Shown here: piece by piece, positions 1 through 14,100 of the stretch
How positions within the stretch are numbered: the first letter of the stretch is position 1
Layout of the letters: each line of letters opens with the position of its first letter
Source of the DNA: Stichopus chloronotus
Lineage: Eukaryota; Echinodermata; Holothuroidea; Aspidochirotida; Stichopodidae
Length of the DNA: 64,000 nucleotides
Assembly (NCBI GenBank): GCA_021234535.1
Contig: CM037833.1
Span: 19,288,433-19,352,432, forward strand
Reading direction: 5' to 3'
Program-made: the position numbers and the translations under genes
Notes under the pieces: generated by a model
What the model saw: the letters and a program-made list of their open reading frames with translations, nothing else
The model's database searches: none
What the model was told of the DNA's origin: nothing

Positions 1-3000
1 CGGAAACATTACATATGATGGCTAAATTCAAAACACAACATATTAACGTCTTCGTAAAAATACGTGCAAAATTGTACTCTTTTCGACTTTACTTTCTTGA
101 AGTAACTTTGCCTAAATGTTCTATTCATCTATTCACAACACTGGTAGAAAAATGACTGTAAACCTAGAGAGAGTGGAAAGCAGATCCCGCCGACTGATAG
201 AACGAATGCTACGCAAGCACAGCCCTTAACGGTTTGTATAGCATCTATAAATTTGTAAAGTCTACTCTTTGTAACAGAATCAACGGTTGAATTGACGCAT
301 TACCCAGTTATTTTTCTTCGGAAGAAAATTTAATGTTACTTAATCAATTAAATGAGAACCTTTGTCAACTAATGAAGTGTGTGAAAGTTAATTTCACTTT
401 GATATCGCATGATACTGTTTGTTGATGAACCCCGTGTAAATGAATAAATGTAAATGTAATATTAACAAGATTCTGCATACCAGAAACAGACGATGCTAAC
501 GTCATGTCAAAATAAGAGACGTTATTCTACTTTTAACCACTTTGTGTTTAAGCAAATGAGATTTAGAAAAAGGTTTTGCATAAATTTAATTCAATCTATT
601 TCTTGGGACTGAGATTTTGTGGAAATAATTGTTAAAACATGTTCAGTGATTATATTTAAAACCATTGAAAGAAAAGGAAAGTAAAATAAACACACCTAAT
701 AATCAACAAAAATTATTAACACCTCCAATTGAAAGAATATTCGGTAATTACAGTACATACCGGTTTGTAGCACATCTGTACAATTTCTAGGCTATAACTT
801 CTTTATCGTGAAAGCATTAGTTGAGTTAATAAACAAATTGACTTTGTATGAAAGCTCAGTGTTATTACATATAATACGTAACGGAAGGAAAGCCTTCAGA
901 TCATTGAAAGAAAACTTGTGTGTTTCCTTTCAACATTATATTAGGTCTTCAAAATAGAACATGTGAATCAACAAACGGAAACATTACATATGATGGCTAA
1001 ATTCAAAACACAACATATTAACGTCTTCGTAAAAATACGTGCAAAATTGTACTCTTTTCTACTTTACTTTCTGGAAGTAACTTTGCCTAAATGTTCTATT
1101 CATCTATTCACAACACTGGTAGAAAAATGACGGTAAACCTAGAGAGAGTGGAAAGCAGATCCCGCCGACAGATAGAACGAATGCTACGCAAGCACAGCCC
1201 TTCACGGTTTGTATAGCATCTATAAATTTGTAAAGTCTACTCTTTGTAACAGAATCAACGGTTGAGTTGACGCATTACCCAGTTATTTTTCTTCGGAAGA
1301 AAATTTACTGTTACTTAATCAATTAAATGAGAACCTTTGTCAACTAATGAAGTGTGAAAATTAATTTCACTTTGATATCGCATGATACTGTTTGTTGATG
1401 AACCACGTGTAAATGAATAAAGGTAAACGTAATATGAACAAGATTCTGAATACCAGAGACAGACGAAGCTAACGTCATGTCAAAATAATAGATGTTACTA
1501 TACTATTAACAACTTTGCGTTGAAGCAAATGAACTTGAGGAAATATTTTTCAATAAATTTGTTTTAATGTAGTTCTTGGGACTAAGATTTTGTGAAAATG
1601 ATTGGTACCACATGTTCAGTGATCATTTGATATCATTGTAAGAAAAATAAAGTAAAAATAACTAACTTTAAAAACAACCAAAAATGTTAAGACCTTCAAT
1701 TTAAAGAATATCTAGCAGGTACAGTAGCTACCGGTTTGTAACATATCTGTACAATTGCTAAACTATAACTTCTTTATCTTGAAATCTTTAGTTAAGTTAA
1801 TAAATAAATTGACTTTGATTGAAAGCTAAATGTGATTACATATAGTACTTAACGGACGGATAGTCTTCATGTCCTTGAAAAACAAAATACATTTCTATCC
1901 TTTAAACATTATATTGTGTCTTTAAAATCACACATGTGAATCAAAAAACGGAAACATTACATATGATTGCTAAATTCAAACCACATCATACTAACCTTAT
2001 TGTAAAAATAATTGCAAAACTGTTCTTGTTTGGACTTTACTTTCTTGAAGTAACTTTGACTGCAATGTTCTATTCATGTATTCACAACACTCGTAGAAAA
2101 AGGACAGTACCCTTAGCGAGAGTGGAAGGCAGATCCCTCCTACTGATAAAACGAATGCTACGCAAGCACAGCCCTTCACGGTTTGTATAGCATTTGTAAA
2201 TTTGAAAAACATATTCTTTGTAGGAGAATCAACAGTTGACGTGGTACCCAGTTATTTTTCTTTGGAAGAAACTTAATGTTACTTAATCAATTAAATGAGA
2301 AACTTTGTCAACTAATGAAGTGTGAAAGTTAATTTCCCTTTGTTATCACATTATACTGTTTGTTGATGTACCCCGTGTAAATGAATAAAGGTAAATGTAA
2401 TATTTACAAGATTCTACATACCAGAAACAGACGATGCTAACGTCATGTCAAAATAAGAGACGTTATTCTACTTTTAACCACTTTGTGTTTAGGCAAATGA
2501 GATTTAGAAAAAGGTTTTGCATAAATTTAATTCAATCTATTTCTTGGGACTGAGATTTTGTGGAAATAATTGTTAAAACATGTTCAGTGATTATATTTAA
2601 AACCATTGGAAGAAAAGGAAAGTAAAATAAACACACCTAATAATCAACAAAAATTATTAACACCTCCAATTGAAAGAATATTCGGTAATTACAGGACATA
2701 CCGGTTTGCAGCACATCTGTACAATTTCTAGGCTATAACTTCTTTATCGTGAAAGCATTAGTTGAGTTAATAAACAAATTGACTTTGTATGAAAGCTCAG
2801 TGTTATTACATATAATACGTAACGGAAGGAAAGCCTTCAGATCATTGAAAGAAAACTTTTGTGATTCCTTTCAACATTATATTAGGTCTTCAAAATAGAA
2901 CATGTGAATCAACAAACGGAAACATTACATATGATGGCTAAATTCAAAACACAACATATTAACGTCTTCGTAAAAATACGTGCAAAATTGTACTCTTTTC

Positions 3001-3888
3001 GACTTTACTTTCTTGAAGTAACTTTGCCTAAATGTTCTATTCATCTATTCACAACACTGGTAGAAAAATGACGGTAAACCTAGAGAGAGTGGAAAGCAGA
3101 TCCCGCCGACTGATAGAACGAATGCTACGCAAGCACAGCCCTTCACGGTTTGTATAGCATCTATAAATTTGTAAAGTCTACTCTTTGTAACAGAATCAAC
3201 GGTTGAGTTGACGCATTACCCAGTTATTTTTCTTCGGAAGAAAATTTAATGTTACTTAATCAATTAAATGAGAACCTTTGTCAACTAATGAAGTGTGAAA
3301 GTTAATTTCACTTTGATATCGCATGATACTGTTTGTTGATGTACCCCGTGTAAATGAATAAAGGTAAATGTAATATTTACAAGATTCTACATACCAGAAA
3401 CAGACGATGCTAACGTCATGTCAAAATAAGAGACGTTATTCTACTTTTAACCACTTTGTGTTTAAGCAAATGAGATTTAGAAAAAGGTTTTGCATAAATT
3501 TAATTCAATCTATTTCTTGGGACTGAGATTTTGTGGAAATAATTGTTAAAACATGTTCAGTGATTACATTTAAAACCATTGGAAGAAAAGGAAAGTAAAA
3601 TAAACACCCTTAATAAACAACAAAAATTATTAACACCTCCAATTGAAAGAATATTCGGCAATTAAAGTACATACCGGTTTGTAGCACATCTGTACAATTT
3701 CTAAGCTATAACTTCTTTATCGTGAAAGCTTTAGTTGAGTTAATAAATAAATTGACTTTGTAGAAAGCTCAGTGTTATTACATATAATACGTAACGGATG
3801 GAAAGCCTTCAGATCATGGAAAGAATAATTATGGGATTCCTTTCAACATTATTTTGGGTCTCCAAAATACCACATGTGAATCAAGAAG

Positions 3889-5103
3889 GGGAAACTTGAT
3901 ATATGATTGCTAAATTAAAAATACAACATACGTTATCGTAAAAATACGTGTAAAACTGTACTTGTTTGGACTTTACTTTCTTGAAGTAACTTTGACTGCA
4001 ATGTTCTATTCATGTATTTACAACACTCGTAGAAAAAGGACAGTACCCCTAGCGAGAGAGGAAGGCAGATCCCGCCTACTGATAAAACGAATGCTACGCA
4101 AGCACAGCCCTTCACGGTTTGTATACCATCAATAAATTTGTAAAGTATAGTCTTTGTAGGAGAATCAACAGTTGACGTATTACCCAGTTATTTTTCTTTG
4201 GAAGAAAACTTAATGTTACTTAATCAATTAAATGAGAAACTTTGTCAACTAATGAAGTGTGAAAGTTAATTTCCCTTTGTTATCACATTATACTGTTTGT
4301 TGATGTACCCCGTGTAAATGAATAAATGTAAATGTAATATTAACAAGATTCTGCATACCAGAAACAGACGATGCTAACGTCATGTCAAAATAAGAGACGT
4401 TATTCTACTATTAACAACTTTGCGTTGAAGCAAATGAATTTTAGGAAATATTTTTCAATAAATTTGTTTTACTGTAGTTCTTGGGAGTAAGATTTTGTGG
4501 AAATGATTGGTACCACATGTTCAGTGATCATTTGATATCATTGTAAGAAAAATGAAGTAAAAATAACTAATTCTAAAAACAACCAAAAATGTTAAGACCT
4601 TCAATTTAAAGAATATCTAGCAGGTACAGTAGTTAATAGATGTAATAGATGTTACTCTACTATTAACAACTTTGCGTTGAAACAAATGAATTTTAGGAAA
4701 TATTTTTCAATAAATTTGCTTTAATGTAGTTCTTGGGACTAAGATTTTGTGAAAATGATTGGTACCACATGTTCAGTGATCATTTGATATCATTATAAGA
4801 AAAATAAAGTAAATATAACTAACTTTAAAAACAACCAAAAAATGTTAAGACCTTCAATTTAAAGAATATCTAGCAGGTACAGTAGTTACCGGTTTGTAAA
4901 ATATCTGTACAATTGCTAAGCTATAACTTCTTTATCGTGAAAGCTTTAGTTAAGTTAATAAATAAATTGACTTTGATTGAAAGCTAAATGTGATTACATA
5001 TAGCACTTAACGGACGGATAGTCTTCATATCCTTGAAAAAAAAAAAAAAAATTCCTTTGAACATTATTTTGGGTCTTCAAAATACCACATGTGAATCAAA
5101 AAA
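3889..5103. repeat. 1215-bp variant satellite monomer with internal duplication
   Basis: This monomer is about 243 bp longer than its neighbours. The extra length is a tandem internal duplication: the stretch from the run near 4396 to the tag near 4635 is repeated from about 4640 to 4880, and the junction contains a short ATAGATGTA repeat. An almost identical 1215-bp unit lies at 9951-11165. The two therefore descend from one altered monomer copied within the array. Confidence 0.85.
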
Positions 5104-6890
5104 CGGAAACATTACATATGATTGCTAAATTCAAAACACAACATAATAACTTTATCGTAAAAATAATTGCAAAACTATACTTGTTTGGACTTTACTTTCT
5201 TGAAGTAACTTTGACTAAATGGTCTATTCATGTATTTACAACACTTGTAGAAAAAGGACAATATCCCTAGCGAGAGTGGAAGGCAGATCCCGCCGACTAA
5301 TAAAACGAATGCTACGCAAGCACAGCCCTTCACGGTTTGTATAGCATTTGTAAATTTGAAAAACATATTCTTTGTAGGAGAATCAACAGTTGACGTGTTA
5401 CCCAGTTATTTTTCTTTGGAAGAAAACTTAATGTTACTTAATCAATTAAATGAGAACCTTTGTCAACTAATGAAGTGTGAAAGTTAATTTCCCATTGTTA
5501 TCACATTATACTGTTTGTTGATGAACCCCGTGTAAATGAATAAAGGTAAACGTAATATGAACAAGATTCTGAATACCAGAGACAGACGAAGCTAACGTCA
5601 TGTCAAAATAATAGATGTTACTCTACTATTAACAACTTTGTGTTGAAGCAAATGAATTTTAGGAAATATTTTTCAATAAATTTGTTTTAATGTAGTTCTT
5701 GGGACTAAGATTTTGTGAAAATGATTGGTACCACATGTTCAGTGATCATTTGATATCATTATAAGAAAAATAAAGTAAATATAACTAACTTTAAAAACAA
5801 CCAAAAAATGTTAAGACCTTCAATTTAAAGAATATCTAGCAGGTACAGTAGTTACCGGTTTGTAAAATATCTGTACAATTGCTAAGCTATAACTTCTTTA
5901 TCGTGAAAGCTTTAGTTAAGTTAATAAATAAATTGACTTTGATTGAAAGCTAAATGTGATTACATATAGCACTTAACGGACGGATAGTCTTCATATCCTT
6001 GAAAAAAAAAAAAAAAATTCCTTTGAACATTATTTTGGGTCTTCAAAATACCACATGTGAATCAAAAAACGGAAACATTACATATGATTGCTAAATTCAA
6101 AACACAACATAATAACTTTATCGTAAAAATAATTGCAAAACTATACTTGTTTGGACTTTACTTTCTTGAAGTAACTTTGACTAAATGGTCTATTCATGTA
6201 TTTACAACACTTGTAGAAAAAGGACAATATCCCTAGCGAGAGTGGAAGGCAGATCCCGCCGACTAATAAAACGAATGCTACGCAAGCACAGCCCTTCACG
6301 GTTTGTATAGCATTTGTAAATTTGAAAAACATATTCTTTGTAGGAGAATCAACAGTTGACGTGTTACCCAGTTATTTTTCTTTGGAAGAAAACTTAATGT
6401 TACTTAATCAATTAAATGAGAACCTTTGTCAACTAATGAAGTGTGAAAGTTAATTTCCCATTGTTATCACATTATACTGTTTGTTGATGAACCCCGTGTA
6501 AATGAATAAAGGTAAACGTAATATGAACAAGATTCTGAATACCAGAGACAGACGAAGCTAACGTCATGTCAAAATAATAGATGTTACTCTACTATTAACA
6601 ACTTTGTGTTGAAGCAAATGAATTTTAGGAAATATTTTTCAATAAATTTGTTTTAATGTAGTTCTTGGGACTAAGATTTTGTGAAAATGATTGGTACCAC
6701 ATGTTCAGTGATCATTTGATATCATTATAAGAAAAATAAAGTAAATATAACTAACTTTAAAAACAACCAAAAAATGTTAAGACCTTCAATTTAAAGAATA
6801 TCTAGCAGGTACAGTAGTTACCGGTTTGTAAAATATCTGTACAATTGCTAAGCTATAACTTCTTTATCGTGAAAGCTTTAGTTAAGTTAA
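4900..6890. repeat. Near-identical 966-bp satellite doublet
   Basis: Two successive units with period 966 are almost base-for-base identical, including the internal poly-A run near 5033 and 6002. Other neighbouring units differ at many positions. This marks a recent local tandem duplication, or possibly an assembly duplication. Confidence 0.85.
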
Positions 6891-9800
6891 TAAATAAATT
6901 GACTTTGATTGAAAGCTAAATGTGATTACATGTAGTACTTAACGGACGGATAGTCTTCATATCCTTGTAAAAAAAAAAAAAAAATCCTTTGAACATTATT
7001 TTGGGTCTTCAAAATACCACATGTGAATCAAAAAACGGAAACATTACATATGATTGCTAAATTCAAAACACAACATAATAACTTTATCGTAAAAATAATT
7101 GCAAAACTATACTTGTTTGGACTTTACTTTCTTGAAGTAACTTTGACTAAATGGTCTATTCATGTATTTACAACACTTGTAGAAAAAGGACAGTATCCCT
7201 AGCGAGAGTGGAAAGCAGATCCCGCCGACTAATAAAACGAATGCTACGCAAGCACAGTCCTTAACGGTTTGTATAGCACTTGTAAATTTGAAAAACATAT
7301 TCTTTGTAGGAGAATCAACAGTTGACGTGGTACCCAGTTATTTTTCTTTGGAAGAAAACTTAATGTTACTTAATCAATTAAATGAGAAACTTTGTCAACT
7401 AATGAAGTGTGAAAGTTAATTTCCCTTTGTTATCACATTATACTGTTTGTTGATGTACCCCGTGTAAATGAATAAAGGTGAATGTAATATGAACAAGATT
7501 CTGCATACCAGAAGCAGACGATGCTAACGTCATGTCAAAATAATAGACGTTATTCTACCTTTAACCACTTTGTGTTTAAGCAAATGAGATTTAGAAAAAG
7601 GTTTTGCATAAATTTAATTCAATCTATTTCTTGGGACTGAGATTTTGTGGAAATAATTGTTAAAACATGTTCAGTGATTATATTTAAAACCATTGGAAGA
7701 AAAGGAAAGTAAAATAAACACACCTAATAATCAACAAAAATTATTAACACCTCCAATTGAAAGAATATTCGGTAATTACAGGACATACCGGTTTGTAGCA
7801 CATCTGTACAATTTCTAGGCTATAACTTCTTTATCGTGAAAGCATTAGTTGAGTTAATAAACAAATTGACTTTGTATGAAAGCTCAGTGTTATTACATAT
7901 AATACGTAACGGAAGGAAAGCCTTCAGATCATTGAAAGAAAACTTTTGTGATTCCTTTCAACATTATATTAGGTCTTCAAAATAGAACATGTGAATCAAC
8001 AAACGGAAACATTACATATGATGGCTAAATTCAAAACACAACATATTAACGTCTTCGTAAAAATACGTGCAAAATTGTACTCTTTTCGACTTTACTTTCT
8101 TGAAGTAACTTTGCCTAAATGTTCTATTCATCTATTCACAACACTGGTAGAAAAATGACTGTAAACCTAGAGAGAGTGGAAAGCAGATCCCGCCGACTGA
8201 TAGAACGAATGCTACGCAAGCACAGCCCTTAACGGTTTGTATAGCATCTATAAATTTGTAAAGTCTACTCTTTGTAACAGAATCAACGGTTGAATTGACG
8301 CATTACCCAGTTATTTTTCTTCGGAAGAAAATTTAATGTTACTTAATCAATTAAATGAGAACCTTTGTCAACTAATGAAGTGTGTGAAAGTTAATTTCAC
8401 TTTGATATCGCATGATACTGTTTGTTGATGAACCCCGTGTAAATGAATAAATGTAAATGTAATATTAACAAGATTCTGCATACCAGAAACAGACGATGCT
8501 AACGTCATGTCAAAATAAGAGACGTTATTCTACCTTTAACCACTTTGTGTTTAAGCAAATGAGATTTAGAAAAAGGTTTTGCATAAATTTAATTCAATCT
8601 ATTTCTTGGGACTGAGATTTTGTGGAAATAATTGTTAAAACATGTTCAGTGATTATATTTAAAACCATTGGAAGAAAAGGAAAGTAAAATAAACACACCT
8701 AATAATCAACAAAAATTATTAACACCTCCAATTGAAAGAATATTCGGTAATTACAGGACATACCGGTTTGTAGCACATCTGTACAATTTCTAGGCTATAA
8801 CTTCTTTATCGTGAAAGCATTAGTTGAGTTAATAAACAAATTGACTTTGTATGAAAGCTCAGTGTTATTACATATAATACGTAACGGAAGGAAAGCCTTC
8901 AGATCATTGAAAGAAAACTTGTGTGTTTCCTTTCAACATTATATTAGGTCTTCAAAATAGAACATGTGAATCAACAAACGGAAACATTACATATGATGGC
9001 TAAATTCAAAACACAACATATTAACGTCTTCGTAAAAATACGTGCAAAATTGTACTCTTTTCGACTTTACTTTCTTGAAGTAACTTTGCCTAAATGTTCT
9101 ATTCATCTATTCACAACACTGGTAGAAAAATGACGGTAAACCTAGAGAGAGTGGAAAGCAGATCCCGCCTACTGATAGAACGAATGCTACGCAAGCACAG
9201 CCCTTAACGGTTTGTATAGCATCTATAAATTTGTAAAGTCTACTCTTTGTAACAGAATCAACGGTTGAGTTGACGCATTACCCAGTTATTTTTCTTCGGA
9301 AGAAAATTTAATGTTACTTAATCAATTAAATGAGAACCTTTGTCAACTAATGAAGTGTGAAAGTTAATTTCACTTTGATATCGCATGATACTGTTTGTTG
9401 ATGAACCCCATGTAAATGAATAAATGTAAATGTAATATTAACAAGATTCTGCATACCAGAAACAGACGATGCTAACGTCATGTCAAAATAAGAGACGTTA
9501 TTCTACTTTTAACCACTTTGTGTTTAGGCAAATGAGATTTAGAAAATGGTTTTGAATAAATTTAATGCAATCTATTTCTTGGGACTGAGATTTTGTGGAA
9601 ATAATTGTTAAAACATGTTCAGTAATTACATTTAAAACCATTGGAAGAAAAGGAAAGTAAAATAAACACCCTTAATAAACAACAAAAATTATTAACACCT
9701 CCAATTGAAAGAATATTCGGCAATTAAAGTACATACCGGTTTGTAGCACATCTGTACAATTTCTAAGCTATAACTTCTTTATCGTGAAAGCTTTAGTTGA

Positions 9801-9950
9801 GTTAATAAATAAATTGACTTTGTAGAAAGCTCAGTGTTATCACGTATAATACGTAACGGATGGAAAGCCTTCAGATCATGGAAAGAATAATTATGTGATT
9901 CCTTTCAACATTATTTTGGGTCTTCAAAATACCACATGTGAATCAAGAAG

Positions 9951-11165
9951 GGGAAACTTGATATATGATTGCTAAATTCAAAATACAACATACTTACGTT
10001 ATCGTAAAAATACGTGTAAAACTGTACTTGTTTGGACTTTACTTTCTTGAAGTAACTTTGAGTAAATGTTTTCTTCATGTATTTACAACACTCGTAGAAA
10101 AAGGACAGTACCCCTAGCGAGAGTGGAAGGCAGATCCGGCCTACTAATAGAACGAATGATACGCAAGCACAGCCCTTAACGGTTTGTATAGCATGTATAA
10201 ATTTGTAAAGAATAGTCTTTGTAAGAGAATCAACAGTTGACGTATTACCCAGTTATTTTCCTTGGGAGGAAAATTTAATGTTACTTAATTAAATGAGAAA
10301 CGTTGTCACCTAATGAAGTGTGAAAGTTAATTTCTCTTTGTTATCACATTATACTGTTTGTTGATGTACCCCGTGTAAATGAATGAAGGTAAATGTAATA
10401 TGAACAAGATTCTGAATACCTGAGACAGACGATGCTAACGTCATGTCAAAATAATAGATTTTACTCTACTATTAACAACTTTGCGTTGAAGCAAATGAAT
10501 TTTAGGAAATATTTTTCAATAAATTTGTTTTACTGTAGTTCTTGGGAGTAAGATTTTGTGGAAATGATTGGTACCACATGTTCAGTGATCATTTGATATC
10601 ATTGTAAGAAAAATGAAGTAAAAATAACTAATTCTAAAAACAACCAAAAATGTTAAGACCTTCAATTTAAAGAATATCTAGCAGGTACAGTAGTTAATAG
10701 ATGTAATAGATGTTACTCTACTATTAACAACTTTGCGTTGAAACAAATGAATTTTAGGAAATATTTTTCAATAAATTTGTTTTAATGTAGTTCTTGGGAC
10801 TAAGATTTTGTGAAAATGATTGGTACCACATGTTCAGTGATCATTTGATATCATTATAAGAAAAATAAAGTAAATATAACTAACTTTAAAAACAACCAAA
10901 AAACGTTAAGACCTTCAATTTAAAGAATATCTAGCAGGTACAGTAGTTACCGGTTTGTAAAATATCTGTACAATTGCTAAGCTATAACTTCTTTATCGTG
11001 AAAGCTTTAGTTAAGTTAATAAATAAATTGACTTTGATTGAAAGCTAAATGTGATTACATGTAGTACTTAACGGACGGATAGTCTTCATATCCTTGTAAA
11101 AAAAAAAAAAAAAATCCTTTGAACATTATTTTGGGTCTTCAAAATACCACATGTGAATCAAAAAA
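9951..11165. repeat. Second copy of the 1215-bp variant monomer
   Basis: It has the same length, internal duplication junction and start variant (GGGGAAACTTGATATATG) as the unit at 3889-5103. The following unit (11166-12133, 968 bp) closely matches the one at 7036-8003. A block of 1215 plus 968 bp thus recurs. In the first block two extra near-identical 966-bp units (5104-6069 and 6070-7035) separate the parts. Confidence 0.85.
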
Positions 11166-14100
11166 CGGAAACATTACATATGATTGCTAAATTCAAAACA
11201 CAACATAATAACTTTATCGTAAAAATAATTGCAAAACTATACTTGTTTGGACTTTACTTTCTTGAAGTAACTTTGACTAAATGGTCTATTCATGTATTTA
11301 CAACACTTGTAGAAAAAGGACAGTATCCCTAGCGAGAGTGGAAGGCAGATCCCGCCGACTAATAAAACGAATGCTACGCAAGCACAGTCCTTAACGGTTT
11401 GTATAGCACTTGTAAATTTGAAAAACATATTCTTTGTAGGAGAATCAACAGTTGACGTGGTACCCAGTTATTTTTCTTTGGAAGAAAACTTAATGTTACT
11501 TAATCAATTAAATGAGAAACTTTGTCAACTAATGAAGTGTGAAAGTTAATTTCCCTTTGTTATCACATTATACTGTTTGTTGATGTACCCCGTGTAAATG
11601 AATAAAGGTAAATGCAATATGAACAAGATTCTGCATACCAGAAGCAGACGATGCTAACGTCATGTCAAAATAATAGACGTTATTCTACTTTTAACCACTT
11701 TGTGTTTAAGCAAATGAGATTTAGAAAATGGTTTTGAATAAATTTAATTCAATTTATCTCTTGGGACTGAGATTTTGTGGAAATAATTGTTAAAACATGT
11801 TCAGTGATTATATTTAAAACCATTGGAAGAAAAGGAAAGTAAAATAAACACACCTAATAATCAACAAAAATTATTAACACCTCCAATTGAAAGAATATTC
11901 GGTAATTACAGGACATACCGGTTTGTAGCACATCTGTACAATTTCTAGGCTATAACTTCTTTATCGTGAAAGCATTAGTTGAGTTAATAAACAAATTGAC
12001 TTTGTATGAAAGCTCAGTGTTATTACATATAATACGTAACGGAAGGAAAGCCTTCAGATCATTGAAAGAAAACTTTTGTGATTCCTTTCAACATTATATT
12101 AGGTCTTCAAAATAGCACATGCGAATCAAGAAACGGAAACATTACATATGATGGCTAAATTCAAAACACAACATATTAACGTCTTCGTAAAAATACGTGC
12201 AAAATTGTACTCTTTTCGACTTTACTTTCTTGAAGTAACTTTGCCTAAATGTTCTATTCATCTATTCACAACACTGGTAGAAAAATGACGGTAAACCTAG
12301 ACAGAGTGGAAAGCAGATCCCGCCGACTGATAGAACGAATGCTACGCAAGCACAGCCCTTCACGGTTTGTATAGCATCTATAAATTTGTAAAGTCTACTC
12401 TTTGTAAGAGAATCAACGGTTGAGTTGACGTATTACCCAGTTATTTTTCTTCGAAAGAAAATTTAATGTTACTTAATCAATTAAATGAGAACCTTTGTCA
12501 ACTAATGAAGTGTGAAAGTTAATTTCACTTTGATATCGCATGATACTGTTTGTTGATGAACCCCATGTAAATGAATAAAGGTAAACGTAATATGAACAAG
12601 ATTCTGAATACCAGAGACAGACGAAGCTAACGTCATGTCAAAATAATAGATGTTACTCTACTATTAACAACTTTGCGTTGAAGCAAATGAATTTTAGGAA
12701 ATATTTTTCAATAAATTTGTTTTAATGTAGTTCTTGGGACTAAGATTGTGTTAATTATTGGTACCACATGTTCAGTGATCATTTGATATCATTGTAACAA
12801 AAATAAATTAAAAATAACTAACTTTAAAAACAACCAAAAATGTTAAGACCTTCAATTTAAAGAATATCTGGCAGGTACAGTAGTTACCGGTTTGTAACAT
12901 ATCTGTACAATTGCTAAACTATAACTTCTTTATCTTGAAATCTTTATTTAAGTTAATAAATAAATTGACTTTGATTGAAAGCTAAATGTGATTACATATA
13001 GTACTTAACGGACGGATAGTCTTCATGTCCTTGAAAAACAAAATACATTTCTATCCTTTAAACATTATATTGTGTCTTTAAAATCACACATGTGAATCAA
13101 AAAACGGAAACATTACATATGATTGCTAAATTCAAACCACAACATACTAACCTTATTGTAAAAATAATTGCAAAACTGTTCTTGTTTGGACTTTACATTC
13201 TTGAAGTAACTTTGACTGAATGTTCTATTCATCTATTCACAACACTCGTAGAAAAAGGACAGTACACCTAGCGAGAGTGGAAGGCAGATCCCGCCTACTG
13301 ATAAAACGAATGCTACGCAAGCACAGCCCTTCACGGTTTGTATAGCATTTGTAAATTTGAAAAACATATTCTTTGTAGGAGAATCAACAGTTGACGTGTT
13401 ACCCAGTTATTTTTCTTTGGAAGAAAACTTAATGTTACTTAATCAATTAAATGAGAAACTTTGTCAACTAATGAAGTGTGAAAGTTAATTTCCCTTTGTT
13501 ATCACATTATACTGTTCGTTGATGTACCCCGTGTAAATGAATGAAGGTAAATGTAATATGAACAAGATTCTGCATACCAGAAACAGACGATGCTAACGTC
13601 ATGTCAAAATAAGAGACGTTATTCTACTTTTAACCACTTTGTGTTTAGGCAAATGAGATTTAGAAAATGGTTTTGAATAAATTTAATTCAATTTATTTCT
13701 TGGGACTGAGATTTTGTGCAAATAATTGTTAAAACATGTTCAGTAATTACATTTAAAACCATTGGAAGAAAAGGAAAGTAAAATAAACACCCTTAATAAA
13801 CAACAAAAATTATTAACACCTCCAATTGAAAGAATATTCGGCAATTACAGTGCATACCGGTTTGTAGCACATCTGTACAATTTCTAAGCTATAACTTCTT
13901 TATCGTGAAAGCTTTAGTTGAGTTAATAAATAAATTGACTTTGTAGAAAGCTCAGTGTTATTACGTATAATACGTAACTAATGGAAAGCCTTCAGATCAT
14001 GGAAAGAATAATTATGTGATTCCTTTCAACATTATTTTGGGTCTTCAAAATACCACATGTGAATCAAGAAGGGGAAACTTGAGATATGATTGCTAAATTC

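Noticed and set aside
5290..5325. CENP-B-box-like sequence in the conserved satellite core
   Set aside because: The minus strand has TTCG and CGGGA elements, but they are about six bases too far apart for the CENP-B box pattern.
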